This document shows, in pieces, positions 19,198 through 28,377 of a DNA stretch of 64,000 bases. Each line of letters begins with the position of its first letter. Position 1 is the first letter of the stretch. Source of the stretch: Ancylobacter defluvii (GTDB lineage: Bacteria; Pseudomonadota; Alphaproteobacteria; Rhizobiales; Xanthobacteraceae); the NCBI RefSeq assembly GCF_018390605.1, contig NZ_JAHBGD010000026.1, positions 62,001 to 126,000 of the forward strand, in the 5' to 3' direction. Both the position numbers and the translations under genes were made by a program. The notes under the pieces were generated by a model. That model was given only the letters and a program-made list of their open reading frames with translations, did no database searches and was not told the DNA's origin.

Positions 19198-19701
19198 TTG
19201 GTTTCCCCCTTGATCCGTCCGGCCCGCAACTCCGATGGCGATGCCATCGCCGCGCTGATCGCCGGCGCCTTTGCCGAATATGAAGGCTGCGTTTTCGATC
19301 GTGCCGCCGAATTCCCCGAACTCGACGCCATCGCCAGCCATTTCGCCGCCCGTGGCGGCGTCATATGGGTGGCGGCCGACGGCGAGGCGATCATCGGCTC
19401 GCTTGCCGCGGCGCCGATGCGGGCGGAAGGCCCGCCTGCGGGTACGGTGGAAATCACCAAGGTCTATGTCGCCCGTGCCTCCCGTCGCCGCGGCATTGCC
19501 CGCGCGCTGATGGCCGAGGCGCTCGCCTTCGCCCGCGACCGCGGCGCGCCTGAGCTAAGGCTGTGGACCGACACCCGCTTCCTGGATGCCCATCGCTTCT
19601 ATGAGAGCCTCGGCTTCGTGCGCCTACCCGGCGCCCGCGCGCTCGGCGACATCTCCGATACCTCCGAATACCCCTACCGCCTGCCGCTTGCCGGCACCTG
19701 A
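19198..19701 (+). CDS. GNAT-family N-acetyltransferase
   Basis: A 167-residue acetyl-CoA-dependent acyltransferase of unknown substrate. It has the GNAT order: IRPARNSDGDAIAALI at the N-terminus, the central strand VEITKVYVARASRRRGIARAL (motif A, R-R-G-I-A pyrophosphate loop at about 96-101), and FYESLGFVRL near the end (motif B). It must start at TTG 19198, since no ATG or GTG precedes the fold; GAGAG seven bases upstream is a fair ribosome site. It diverges from the lipoprotein gene. Confidence 0.82.
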   Translation: MVSPLIRPARNSDGDAIAALIAGAFAEYEGCVFDRAAEFPELDAIASHFAARGGVIWVAADGEAIIGSLAAAPMRAEGPPAGTVEITKVYVARASRRRGIARALMAEALAFARDRGAPELRLWTDTRFLDAHRFYESLGFVRLPGARALGDISDTSEYPYRLPLAGT

Positions 19702-19911
19702 ACGCGCCGCCAGAGCCCATCGACGCGAGCCCATCGGCAACGGACCCGTTCACCTTTCCCCTCGCATCGTCTAAACCACCGCTGCGAGGCTGCGCGCGGC
19801 CCGCACCGGACCGATTCGCCTGGGCCGACACGAGACGATCCTTCGACGGCCGGAGCGCGCTCCCGCGCCGGCGCGCCTCGGCGGGACGGTCCGCCGCGTG
19901 AGCCTCGACAA

Positions 19912-20835
19912 ATGACCCGCCCTGTCAGCGACCCGGCCGCCAGACCCGCCTCCGCCGGCCCCGCCGTGCTGGCGATCGCCGGCATCTTCCTCCTGTCCGT
20001 CATGGACGGGCTGATCAAGTTCGTCGCCGAAACCCACTCGACGCCGCAAGTGGCGCTGATGCGCTATCTCGCCGGCGGTGCCATGGCCTATCTGGTGTTC
20101 GCGGCGCTGCGCACGCCGATGCCCGATCGCGCGACGCTGCGTCCGCACGCCTGGCGCTCGGTGGTGGTGGTGGCGACCGCGCTCACCTTCTTCTACGCCC
20201 TCGCCACCCTGCCGCTGGCGGTGGTGCTGGCACTGTCCTTCACCTCGCCGATCTTCATCGCCCTGTTCGCCGGACTGATTCTCGGCGAGCGACCGGGCCG
20301 ACCGGTGATCCTCGCCATCGGCCTCGGCTTCATCGGCGTGCTGGTGGTGCTCTCGCATGAGATAAGCGCCGGCGGCGCCGGCGAGGCCAGCCATCTCGGC
20401 ATTGCCGCGGCGCTGTTCTCCGCCGTCACCTATGCACTCTCCATGGTGGTGCTGAAGAGCCGCGCCGCCCGCGATCCGCTCGCCACCATCGTGCTGCTGC
20501 AGAACGTGTTTCCGGCGCTGCTGATCGCGCCGCTCGGCCTGCTGGCCTGGACCAGCACGGACTGGACCGAGCTGGTGGTGATGCTCGCCATCGGCGCGCT
20601 CGGCACCGGCGGCCATCTCTGCCTCGCCTCGGCCTATCGCAGCGAGGAGGCCAGCCGGCTCGGCGTCTTCGAATACACCTCCTTCGTCTGGGCCATCGCC
20701 ATCGGCTTCTTCGCCTTCGGGGAGGTGCCGGGCATGGGCACGCTGATCGGCGCCGGGCTGATCATCGGCGGGGCGCTGCTCGCCTCGCGGCGGCGGCGGC
20801 GCTCGCCGGAACCGGAGGTCGATGTCGGCCCGTGA
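19912..20835 (+). CDS. EamA/DMT-family exporter
   Basis: A 307-residue inner-membrane protein with about ten hydrophobic segments arranged as two EamA repeats, the plan of drug/metabolite transporters (e.g. AVLAIAGIFLLSVMDGLIKF at the start and GTLIGAGLIIGGALLAS at the end). The first repeat ends with LALSFTSPIFIALFAGLILGE, a typical EamA signature. Substrate cannot be told from sequence; RhaT, amino-acid and metabolite exporters all share this fold. It stands alone, 118 bases before the ABC importer genes, with no sign of coupling. Confidence 0.87.
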   Translation: MTRPVSDPAARPASAGPAVLAIAGIFLLSVMDGLIKFVAETHSTPQVALMRYLAGGAMAYLVFAALRTPMPDRATLRPHAWRSVVVVATALTFFYALATLPLAVVLALSFTSPIFIALFAGLILGERPGRPVILAIGLGFIGVLVVLSHEISAGGAGEASHLGIAAALFSAVTYALSMVVLKSRAARDPLATIVLLQNVFPALLIAPLGLLAWTSTDWTELVVMLAIGALGTGGHLCLASAYRSEEASRLGVFEYTSFVWAIAIGFFAFGEVPGMGTLIGAGLIIGGALLASRRRRRSPEPEVDVGP

Positions 20836-20953
20836 CGCGCCTCCGGCCCTGCCGAACTTTACCGGGCCTTTCGCCGGACAATGGGGTGGACGGCCGGACC
20901 GCACCGGCTAATTTGTCGGGCAGCCGGACCCATCCTCCGACCCGGAGACTTCC

Positions 20954-22228
20954 ATGCCCGCCGCCCATCGCCCGCCCCTGCTCGCCCGGCTTGCCGCAGG
21001 AATCGCCCCGCTCTTGGTCGCCCCGCTTTTGGCAGCCCCATTCTTGGCAACCCTGTTGCTGACGGGCTTCGCCGCAACGGTCCCGGCCGGCGCCGCCGAG
21101 CCGATCCGCATCGGCGAGCTCAACAGCTACAAGGCGCAGCCGGCCTTCCTCGAGCCCTATCGCAAGGGCATGGAACTCGCCATCGACCAGATCAACGCCG
21201 CCGGCGGCATCGGCGGGCGCCCGCTGGAACTGATCACCCGCGACGACGGCGGCAATCCGGGCGATGCGGTGCGCGTCGCCGAGGATCTCGTCACCCGCGA
21301 GAAGGTCGACGTGCTCACCGGCACTTTCCTGTCCAATGTCGGGCTCGCCGTCGCCGGCTTCGCCGACAAGCGCAAGGTGTTCTTCCTCGCCTCCGAGCCG
21401 CTGACCGACAAGATCACCTGGGCGGAGGGCAACCGCTACACCTTCCGCCTGCGCGCCTCCACCTACATGCAGGTGGCGATGCTGATGCCGCACGCGGTGA
21501 AGGCGAACAAGAAGCGCTGGGCGCTGGTCTATCCCAATTACGAATACGGCCAGTCCGCCGCCTCCACCTTCAAGACGCTGCTGAAAGTCGCGCAGCCGGA
21601 CGTCGAATTCGTTGCCGAGCAGGCGACCCCGCTCGGCAAGCTCGACGCCGGCGCGGTGGCGCAGGCGCTGGCCGATGCCAAGCCCGACGCGGTGTTTAAC
21701 GTGCTGTTCGCCGCCGACCTCGCCAAATTCGTGCGCGAGGCCAACAGCCGCGGCACGCTGGAAGGCACCTTCGTCGTCAGCCTGCTGTCGGGCGAGCCGG
21801 AATATCTCGACCCGATGAAGGACGAGGCACCGCAGGGCTGGGTCGTCACCGGCTATCCCTGGTACGCCATCGGCACGCCGGAGCACAAAGCCTTCCTCGA
21901 CGCCTATCAGGCGAAATATGGCGAGCCGCCGCGCCTCGGCTCGATCGTCGGCTACACCGCCATCGTCTCCCTCGCCGCCGGGCTGAAGAAGGCCGGCGGG
22001 CCGGACACCGAGAAGCTGGTCGAGGCCTTCAAGGGACTGGACGTCACCGGCCCCTTCGGCCCCTTCGTTTATCGCGCCAGCGACCACCAGGCGACCATGG
22101 GCGCCTTCGTCGGCACGCTCGGGCTCAAGGACGGCAAGGGCGTGATGCTCGATCCCGTCTATGTCGACGGGGTGAGCGTGCTACCCACCGACGCCGAGGT
22201 GGAGAAGCTGCGGCCGAAGCGTGACTGA
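20954..22228 (+). CDS. Branched-chain-amino-acid-type ABC importer, substrate-binding protein
   Basis: Periplasmic binding protein of the LivJ/Leu-Ile-Val family, 424 residues. The signal peptide is long and hydrophobic (about residues 12-48, ending PAGAAEP). The mature part starts IRIGELNSYKAQP and follows the two-lobed family pattern: AIDQINAAGGIGGRPLEL at about 77-94, DDGGNPGDAVRVAEDLV, then VLTGTFLSNVGLAVAGFA and YPNYEYGQSAA. Members bind amino acids, but also amides, urea or aromatic acids, so the ligand is open; the racemase gene facing the operon may be a clue. It is the first gene of the liv-type operon and is followed by a palindromic repeat. Confidence 0.88.
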   Translation: MPAAHRPPLLARLAAGIAPLLVAPLLAAPFLATLLLTGFAATVPAGAAEPIRIGELNSYKAQPAFLEPYRKGMELAIDQINAAGGIGGRPLELITRDDGGNPGDAVRVAEDLVTREKVDVLTGTFLSNVGLAVAGFADKRKVFFLASEPLTDKITWAEGNRYTFRLRASTYMQVAMLMPHAVKANKKRWALVYPNYEYGQSAASTFKTLLKVAQPDVEFVAEQATPLGKLDAGAVAQALADAKPDAVFNVLFAADLAKFVREANSRGTLEGTFVVSLLSGEPEYLDPMKDEAPQGWVVTGYPWYAIGTPEHKAFLDAYQAKYGEPPRLGSIVGYTAIVSLAAGLKKAGGPDTEKLVEAFKGLDVTGPFGPFVYRASDHQATMGAFVGTLGLKDGKGVMLDPVYVDGVSVLPTDAEVEKLRPKRD

Positions 22229-22289
22229 GGACGATCGCGCGATCGTCCGGTCCCGCGAACTTTTCTCATTGGGAAGAACGCGTTCCTTT

Positions 22290-22395
22290 CCCTCTCCCCG
22301 TGGGGGAGAGGTGGCCCGCGAAGCGGGTCGGTGAGGGGCGACGCGATTGAGCGTCGTGCCCCCTCACCCCATCCCTCTCCCCCACGGGGAGAGGG
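22290..22395. repeat. Dispersed palindromic repeat, copy 1
   Basis: A 106-base element in the 244-base gap between the binding-protein gene and livHM. Both ends are themselves palindromes: CCCTCTCCCCGTGGGGGAGA at 22290 and its near mirror at 22373-22395, so the whole can fold into one long hairpin. Inside lie two smaller hairpins: CCCGC-GAA-GCGGG (22315-22327) and CGACGC-N6-GCGTCG (22339-22356). Two other copies are at 51.36 and 60.13 kb. Confidence 0.9.
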
Positions 22396-22472
22396 AGCCC
22401 GTTCGATGGTCGGATAGGCTCAGGATCGAGACCGCCCCGCCAAACCCCGCATGAACCCCTGAGGAGGCCCGC

Positions 22473-24359
22473 GTGGCGCTCGACGCACTGGCGTTCCAGA
22501 TGATCAACGGGCTGGCCTCGGCCTCCGGCCTGTTCTTCGTCGCCGCCGGCCTGTCGATCATCTTCGGCGTCACCCGCATCGTAAACATGGCGCATGGCGC
22601 CTTCTACATGCTGGGCCTCTATCTCGCGGTGACGCTGGCCGACCGCCTGCCCGGCCCGCTCGGCTACTGGGGCGGGCTGCTCCTGGCGGCGCTCGCCGTT
22701 GGCCTGCTCGGCGCGGCGGTAGAGGTGCTGCTGCTCCGGCGGATCTACCATGTGCCGGAGCTGTACCAGCTCGTCGCCACCTTCGCCCTCGCCCTCATCC
22801 TCAACGATGCCGCCCTGTGGCTGTGGGGGCCGGAGGACCTGCTCGGCCCGCGCGCGCCGGGGCTGAAGGGCTCGGTCGAGCTCATCGGCCGGCGGCTGCC
22901 GGAATATGACGTCTTCCTCGCTTTCGCCGGCCCGGCGGTGCTGCTGGCGCTGCATCTGCTGATGAAGCGCACCCGCTTCGGCCGCACCGTCCGCGCCGCG
23001 ACGCAGGACCGCGAGATGGTGGCGGCGCTCGGCATCAACGAAGCGCTGCTGTTCACCGCCGTCTTCGCGCTCGGTGCCTTCCTCGCCGGCCTCGGCGGCG
23101 CGCTGCAGACCGCGCGCGAACCCGCCAACCTCAATCTGGATCTCGCCGTGCTCGGCGACGCTTTCGTGGTGGTGGTCATCGGCGGCATGGGCTCGATTCC
23201 CGGCGCCTATCTCGCCGCGGTGCTGGTGGCACTGGTCAAGGCGCTGTGCATCGCGCTGGGCACCGTCGAGATCGCCGGGCTGGCGTTCAACATGTCGAAG
23301 CTGACGCTGGTCGCCGAGTTCCTGGTGATGGCGTTGGTGCTGGTGCTGCGGCCGCAGGGGCTGTTCGGCCGTCCGCAGGCCGCCGCGGCGCGCGCAGCGG
23401 CGAGCGAGGCGCCGCTGCGCCCCATGGGTGGCACCGGCCGCGCGCTCGCCCTTGCCGCGCTGGCCGTCGCCCTGGCGGTGCCGGCTCTCGCCACCGTCTG
23501 GGCTTATGCGCCGGTGCTGGCGCTGGACATGCTGATCGCCGTCACTTTCGCCGCGTCGCTGCATCTGCTGATGGGGCCGGGCGGCATGGCCTCCTTCGGC
23601 CACGCCGCCTATTTCGGCCTCGGCGCTTATGGCACCGCGCTGGCGGCGACCGGGCTCGGCCTGCCGACGCTGCCCGCCTTCGCCGTCGGCATCCTCGCCG
23701 CCGGCGCCGGCGCGCTGCTGTTCGGCTGGTTCTGCGTGCGGCTCGAAGGCGTCTATCTCGCCATGCTCACCCTCGCCTTCGCGCAGATCGTCTGGTCGGT
23801 GGTGTTCCAGTGGGAGGAGGTCACCGGCGGTTCCAACGGCTTGATCGGCATCTGGCCGGATTGGCCGTTCGACAGCCGCGCCGGGCTCTATCTCGCCGCC
23901 CTCGCCGTCACCGTGGCCGGCCTTTACCTCATTCGCCGGTTGATCTTCGCCCCCTTCGGCCATGCGTTGCGCGCCGGGCGCGATGCGCGGATGCGGGCGG
24001 AGGCCTCCGGCATCGACGTCGCCCGCATCCGCTGGCTCGCCTTCACCGCCTCGGGAATGCTCGCCGGCGCGGCGGGCGGGCTCTACGCCTTCGCCAAAGG
24101 CTCGATCTCGCCGGAGACGCTGGCGGTGGGGCGTTCCATCGATGCGCTGGTGATGGTGCTGCTCGGCGGGCTCGCCAGCCCGGCGGGACCGGTGCTCGGC
24201 GCCGGCGCCTTCACCCTGCTGCAGGACACGGTGATGCGGGAGACCGATTACTGGCGGGCCTTGCTCGGCGCGCTGATCCTCGCCCTGGTGCTGCTGTTTC
24301 CCGGCGGCATCGCCGGTGGCCTGTCGCGCCTGTTCGCGGGTGGGAGGGCCGACGGATGA
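22473..24359 (+). CDS. Fused LivH-LivM ABC importer permease
   Basis: A 628-residue permease joining both membrane subunits of a branched-chain-type importer. Residues 1-295 are LivH (FGVTRIVNMAHGAFYMLG, then VIGGMGSIPGAYLAAVLVAL), and after a short Ala/Arg linker residues 320-625 are LivM (GPGGMASFGHAAYFGLGAYG, VLLGGLASPAGPVLGA, EAAA-type coupling helix region RAGRDARMRAEASGIDV). About 16-18 membrane segments are visible. The start is GTG 22473, set by GAGGAGG seven bases upstream. Its stop overlaps livG as ATGA. LivHM fusions are known in proteobacteria and give a one-chain permease. Confidence 0.92.
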   Translation: MALDALAFQMINGLASASGLFFVAAGLSIIFGVTRIVNMAHGAFYMLGLYLAVTLADRLPGPLGYWGGLLLAALAVGLLGAAVEVLLLRRIYHVPELYQLVATFALALILNDAALWLWGPEDLLGPRAPGLKGSVELIGRRLPEYDVFLAFAGPAVLLALHLLMKRTRFGRTVRAATQDREMVAALGINEALLFTAVFALGAFLAGLGGALQTAREPANLNLDLAVLGDAFVVVVIGGMGSIPGAYLAAVLVALVKALCIALGTVEIAGLAFNMSKLTLVAEFLVMALVLVLRPQGLFGRPQAAAARAAASEAPLRPMGGTGRALALAALAVALAVPALATVWAYAPVLALDMLIAVTFAASLHLLMGPGGMASFGHAAYFGLGAYGTALAATGLGLPTLPAFAVGILAAGAGALLFGWFCVRLEGVYLAMLTLAFAQIVWSVVFQWEEVTGGSNGLIGIWPDWPFDSRAGLYLAALAVTVAGLYLIRRLIFAPFGHALRAGRDARMRAEASGIDVARIRWLAFTASGMLAGAAGGLYAFAKGSISPETLAVGRSIDALVMVLLGGLASPAGPVLGAGAFTLLQDTVMRETDYWRALLGALILALVLLFPGGIAGGLSRLFAGGRADG

Positions 24360-25129
24360 CCGCCCCACCCGTGCTCAGCGTCGGCAACCTCGCGAAAGCC
24401 TATGGCGGCGTGCACGCCCTGGATGGCGTCAGCTTCGACGTGCATGCCGGCGAATTGCTGGCGCTCATCGGCCCCAACGGCGCCGGCAAGTCGACCTGCT
24501 TCAACGTGGTGAACGGCCAGATCCGCCCCGATGCCGGCACGGTGCGCCTCGAAGGCCGCGACATTACCGGCCTGCCGCCACGCGCCATCGCCCGGCTCGG
24601 CGTCGGCCGCACCTTCCAGATCGCCGCCGTATTCGGCTCGCTCACCGTGCTCGCCAATGTCGAGACCGCGCTTCTCGCCTCGCGCGGGGCCAGCTTCGGC
24701 CTGTGGCGTCCGCAGGACGGGCAAGCGCGCGGCGAAGCGCTCGATCTTCTCGCCCAGACCGGGCTCGCGGCTCTCGCCGACCGTCCCGCCACCGGGCTCG
24801 CCTATGGCGACGTCAAGCGGCTGGAGCTGGCCATCGCGATCGCCGGCTCGCCTCGTCTGCTGCTGATGGACGAGCCGACCGCCGGCATGGGCACGCATGA
24901 ACGCCTGGCGCTGATAGGCCTGGTGCGTCGCCTGGCCGCGGCGCGCTCGCTCGCCGTGCTGTTCACCGAGCATTCCATGGATGTGGTGTTCGGCCATGCC
25001 ACCCGCGTGATCGTGCTGGCACGCGGCCGGGTGATCGCCGATGGCAGCGTCGAGGAGATCCGTGCCGATCCGCAGGTGCGCGCGGTCTATCTCGGGCGCT
25101 CGGCGGCGACGGGGGAGCGAGGGTCGTGA
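24356..25129 (+). CDS. LivG-type ABC importer ATP-binding protein
   Basis: A 257-residue ATPase. Walker A is GPNGAGKST at 39-47, followed by the long LivG insertion with NGQIRPDAGTV and FQIAAVFGSLTVLANVETAL. The signature loop is LAYGDVKRLELAIA rather than LSYG/LSGGQ, and Walker B is LLLMDEPTAGM with a His switch in FTEHSMDVV. It overlaps livHM by 4 bases and livF by 4 bases, so the three are translationally coupled. It powers import together with LivF. Confidence 0.92.
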   Translation: MTAPPVLSVGNLAKAYGGVHALDGVSFDVHAGELLALIGPNGAGKSTCFNVVNGQIRPDAGTVRLEGRDITGLPPRAIARLGVGRTFQIAAVFGSLTVLANVETALLASRGASFGLWRPQDGQARGEALDLLAQTGLAALADRPATGLAYGDVKRLELAIAIAGSPRLLLMDEPTAGMGTHERLALIGLVRRLAAARSLAVLFTEHSMDVVFGHATRVIVLARGRVIADGSVEEIRADPQVRAVYLGRSAATGERGS

Positions 25130-25815
25130 GCGCGCCGCTGCTGGAGATCGACGGCCTCGATGCCTGGTACGGTCCGGCGCAGGCGCTGTTCGGCCTCTCG
25201 CTCACCGTCGCGCGCGGCGAGGCGGTGGCGTTGATCGGCCGCAACGGCGCCGGCAAGAGCACCAGCCTGAAGGCGGTGATGGGGCTGGTGCGCCGCCGCG
25301 CCCGCCGCCTTGCCCTGGATGGTGCCGATATTTCCGCCCTGACGACCCATCGCATCGCCCGTCTCGGCGTCGGCTATGTCCCCGAGGACCGCCGCATCTT
25401 CACCGACCTGACGATGGAGGAGAATATCGGCCTCGCCCGCCGCCCCGGCCGCGACGGCGCCGACCGCTGGCCGCTGGAACGGCTCTTCGCCCTGTTCCCG
25501 AATCTGGCCGACCTGCGCGGGCGTCGCGGCGGCGCCATGTCCGGCGGCGAGCAGCAGATGCTGGCCGTGGCGCGCGCCCTGGTCGGCAACCCGGAACTGC
25601 TGCTGCTCGACGAGCCCTCCGAGGGCGTGGCGCCGATCATCGTCGAGCAGATGACCGCCGCCCTGCGCGAGCTGAAGGCGACCGGCCTCTCCATCCTGCT
25701 GTCGGAGCAGAACGTCGCGCTCTGCGAGGAGCTCTGCGACCGCGCCTATCGCATCGATCAGGGCGAGCTGGGCTGGAGCGGCCCGATGGCCGCCGCCCGG
25801 CTGACGGCGGATTGA
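25126..25815 (+). CDS. LivF-type ABC importer ATP-binding protein
   Basis: The second ATPase of the importer, 229 residues. It has Walker A IGRNGAGKST, the Q-loop region GYVPEDRRIFTDLT, signature MSGGEQQMLAVARAL, Walker B LLLLDEPSEGVAP and the switch SEQNVALC. The GTG start at 25126 overlaps livG's TGA as GTGA. It closes the operon; the next gene faces it 13 bases away with no obvious terminator in between. Confidence 0.92.
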   Translation: MSAPLLEIDGLDAWYGPAQALFGLSLTVARGEAVALIGRNGAGKSTSLKAVMGLVRRRARRLALDGADISALTTHRIARLGVGYVPEDRRIFTDLTMEENIGLARRPGRDGADRWPLERLFALFPNLADLRGRRGGAMSGGEQQMLAVARALVGNPELLLLDEPSEGVAPIIVEQMTAALRELKATGLSILLSEQNVALCEELCDRAYRIDQGELGWSGPMAAARLTAD

Positions 25816-25828
25816 ACGCGCCTCCGGC

Positions 25829-26614
25829 TCACCCGCGGGGAGCAAAGCCGGAGAGCAGGCCGCGATAAGGCTTCGCCCGCGGCGCGGCATAGGCGCCGAC
25901 CTTGGAGGTGGCGAGGCCGACACGCACCAGCCCCTCCATCAGCGCCACCGCGCAGGCGACGCCGTCGATCACCGGCACGCCGTGCTCCTCGCCGAGCGCA
26001 CGGGCAAGGTCGGCCATGCCGGCGCAGCCCAACACCACCGCCTCGGCATGGTCCTCGCGCACCGCCCGGCCAATCTCCGCCGATATCCGGGCCCGGGCAT
26101 CGGAGGCGGGATCCTCCAGCTCCAGCACCGCGACATCGGAGGCGCGCACCCGCACGCAGCGCCGCGACAGGCCGTAGCGGTCGAGATTGGCCTCGATCAC
26201 CGGCACCGAGCGCGACAGCGTCGTCACCACGCCGAAGCGATGGCCGATCAGGCTCGCCATGTGGAAGCCGGCCTCGCCGATGCCGATCACCGGCGCACGG
26301 GCCAGCGCACGGGCGGCATCGACGCCGGTATCGTCGAAGCAGGCGACGATATGGCCGTCGACCGCCTCGGCCTCGGCACGCGCCACCGCGTCGATGAGGC
26401 CGGGAAGCGCGAGGGCATCGTCGTAATAGCCTTCGATGGAGGCCGGCCCCATCTGCGAGGTCGCCGGCAGGATCGTGGTGCCGTCCGATGCCACCAGCCG
26501 GGCGGCGGCGGCGATCTTGTCGGTCATCGAGGCGGTGGTGTTCGGATTGACGAGATGGAGGCGCACGTTTCGGAATACCGGCGAAAGGGGGGCGGGACGT
26601 GCCGACCATCTCAT
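25829..26614 (-). CDS. Asp/Glu/hydantoin-type racemase
   Basis: Cofactor-independent two-cysteine racemase of the HyuE/Asp-Glu racemase superfamily, 261 residues from the ATG at 26614. The first strand reads LHLVNPNTTASMTDKI; the two catalytic cysteines lie in HIVACFDDTG and VVLGCAGMADL. That pair and the FDDTG motif fit hydantoin or allantoin racemases better than glutamate racemase. A GTG at 26566, right before the first strand, gives a more typical 245-residue protein and may be the true start. It faces the ABC importer, which suggests that the importer handles a related amide or amino acid; that link is only inference. Confidence 0.83.
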   Translation of the reverse strand: MRWSARPAPLSPVFRNVRLHLVNPNTTASMTDKIAAAARLVASDGTTILPATSQMGPASIEGYYDDALALPGLIDAVARAEAEAVDGHIVACFDDTGVDAARALARAPVIGIGEAGFHMASLIGHRFGVVTTLSRSVPVIEANLDRYGLSRRCVRVRASDVAVLELEDPASDARARISAEIGRAVREDHAEAVVLGCAGMADLARALGEEHGVPVIDGVACAVALMEGLVRVGLATSKVGAYAAPRAKPYRGLLSGFAPRG

Positions 26615-26851
26615 GCCCGCGCCGCCGCCGCCAGCGACACGCGCGGCTTTCACCTCGCCCCCCGCGAAGACCATCGCCCTTGCCGGCATCACGGCGACCG
26701 AGAGGGCGGGCGACGCGTAAAAGCCGGTCGCCAAAACTACCTCGCGCCACCCCACGGGAACGCCGGACAGGGCAAGGGCGGCTTTCCTTAGCCGGGGCCG
26801 TGAGCTAGGATCGCCCCCGGATCCCCTTGAATTCATTGACAGGTTTCGCCG

Positions 26852-28207
26852 GTGCTCAAGATCGCCTTCCTTCTCGTCGGCGCCGACGCCTTCCGTGCGC
26901 GCTGGTACGTGCTGCCCGCCCTCGGCATCGTGCTGTTCATCCTTGCCAGCCTTCTGGCCCTCGACGCTTCCGACGGCATCACCCTGGTGACCAAGGAAGC
27001 CATGGGCGCCGTCTTCGTCATCAACGGCCTGCTCGCCCTCTACGTGTTCGCCGCGCTGCCGCGGGAGGGATCGCGCTACATTACCCTCGTCAAGGCGGCC
27101 GCGCTGGTACTGCTCGGCGGGCTGATCCTCGATTTTCCCATCGAGACCCGGATCGCCATCGCCTGGCTGTTCGGCCTCGCCTTCGCCATTGACGGCTTGG
27201 GGCGCATTGTCACCGCAGTGGTGGTGCGGTTTTCCGGCTGGCCGCTGCTCGCCGCCTGCGGGATGATTGAGCTCCTGCTCGCCATGCTGATCGTCACCGA
27301 GTGGCCGCTGTCGCACAACAAGAACATACCGTTCTGCATCGCGCTGCTGCTCGGGTTGTGGGGGTGGCTGCTGGTGCGGTTCGGCCTGATGCTGCGCACG
27401 CTGGAGGACGAGGCCTCGGCGATGAACCTGCCGATCTTCGCCGGACGCGGCTGGTATCAGAACGCGCCGGTGCTGATCGGCGACGCCGGCCGGGCCACGG
27501 CGGAACACCCGATGATCGTGCATGTCTGGACGCCGGTGGGCTCGGCCTACCAGGCGGAACGCCGCCTGGTGGTCGACCGCTACATCGCCGCGGTGGACGG
27601 GCATGGGGTGATCTCCACCGGCCACGCCGCCCTGGAAATGCAGCCCGACGTCTATATCAGCCATTATCCGGCACAGGAGATCGAGCGTTCGAGCGGCGAT
27701 TTCATCGCCTCGCTGCGCGGCACGGCGGAAAACGACCTGAAAGGCCGGTTCCAGCCCTCCTACGAATACGAATCCAACTGGTGGTGCCCCGCCGACCAGA
27801 ATGTCGAATTCCGCAATTTCGACCCGCGCCGGCTCAAGGCGTTCTGGGTCGGCTACCGGCAGGACGACACCTACAACCTCACCAACCGCAATTGCTCCGT
27901 GGTGGTGGCCGAGGCGCTCGACGCCGCACTGGAGGGCTCGCTCACCAGCCGATACCCCTGGGCGCGGCTGGCGCGGCTGCTCGCCAACCCCGATCTATGG
28001 ACCGCCGCCCTGCTGCGCAGCCGCGCCGGCTCGATGACCTGGACGCCCGGCCTGGTGCTCGACTATGCCCGCACCCTCGCCCGCCTGACCGAAGCGCACG
28101 AGACGGACTGGACCGCCCGCTTCAAGCTGTTCCTGCAGCGACTGCGCCGGCATCCGTCGCCGACAGCCATGACGCCGGCCGCCCGAATCGAGCCGCCGTC
28201 GGCCTGA
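26852..28207 (+). CDS. HdeD-like membrane protein fused to a papain-like (permuted NlpC/LRAT-type) domain
   Basis: A 451-residue protein in two parts. Residues 15-185 hold six hydrophobic helices with the HdeD pattern (GITLVTKEAMGAVFVINGLLA, then LFGLAFAIDGLGRI). Residues 215-370 are soluble: WTPVGSAYQAERRLVVDRYI, then HGVISTGHAALEMQP with His251/His258, and YNLTNRNCSVVVAEALDAAL with Cys348. His before Cys is the order of circularly permuted papain-fold hydrolases (YiiX/LRAT type), and NRNCS before a helix fits their nucleophile. The family call for the second part is mine and tentative. GTG start at 26852 with AGG about nine bases upstream. It stands alone before the tRNA genes. Confidence 0.72.
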   Translation: MLKIAFLLVGADAFRARWYVLPALGIVLFILASLLALDASDGITLVTKEAMGAVFVINGLLALYVFAALPREGSRYITLVKAAALVLLGGLILDFPIETRIAIAWLFGLAFAIDGLGRIVTAVVVRFSGWPLLAACGMIELLLAMLIVTEWPLSHNKNIPFCIALLLGLWGWLLVRFGLMLRTLEDEASAMNLPIFAGRGWYQNAPVLIGDAGRATAEHPMIVHVWTPVGSAYQAERRLVVDRYIAAVDGHGVISTGHAALEMQPDVYISHYPAQEIERSSGDFIASLRGTAENDLKGRFQPSYEYESNWWCPADQNVEFRNFDPRRLKAFWVGYRQDDTYNLTNRNCSVVVAEALDAALEGSLTSRYPWARLARLLANPDLWTAALLRSRAGSMTWTPGLVLDYARTLARLTEAHETDWTARFKLFLQRLRRHPSPTAMTPAARIEPPSA

Positions 28208-28261
28208 CCGGCCGCAGCCGATCCCGCCTTCAATGCCGGGCTGTTGATGACGGCTGGAAAA

Positions 28262-28336
28262 TGGCTGGGGCGGGAGGATTCGAACCTCCGCATGGGGGAA
28301 TCAAAATCCCCTGCCTTACCGCTTGGCGACGCCCCA
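28262..28336 (-). tRNA. tRNA-Gln (anticodon TTG)
   Basis: On the minus strand a full cloverleaf runs from TGGGGCG at 28336 to CGCCCCA-G-CCA at 28262. The anticodon stem GGGGA/TCCCC holds the loop TTTTGAT with anticodon TTG. The T-arm GGAGG-TTCGAAT-CCTCC is perfect and the 3' CCA is encoded. Confidence 0.97.
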
Positions 28337-28377
28337 ACGCTCCACGCCTCTCGGCGATGCGGACCGTGCGGGCGCGG

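Noticed and set aside
22290-22470. Reading frames with LPxGER or SPTGRG-like text (also at 51.3 and 60.1 kb)
   Set aside because: They are translations of the palindromic repeats, not genes.
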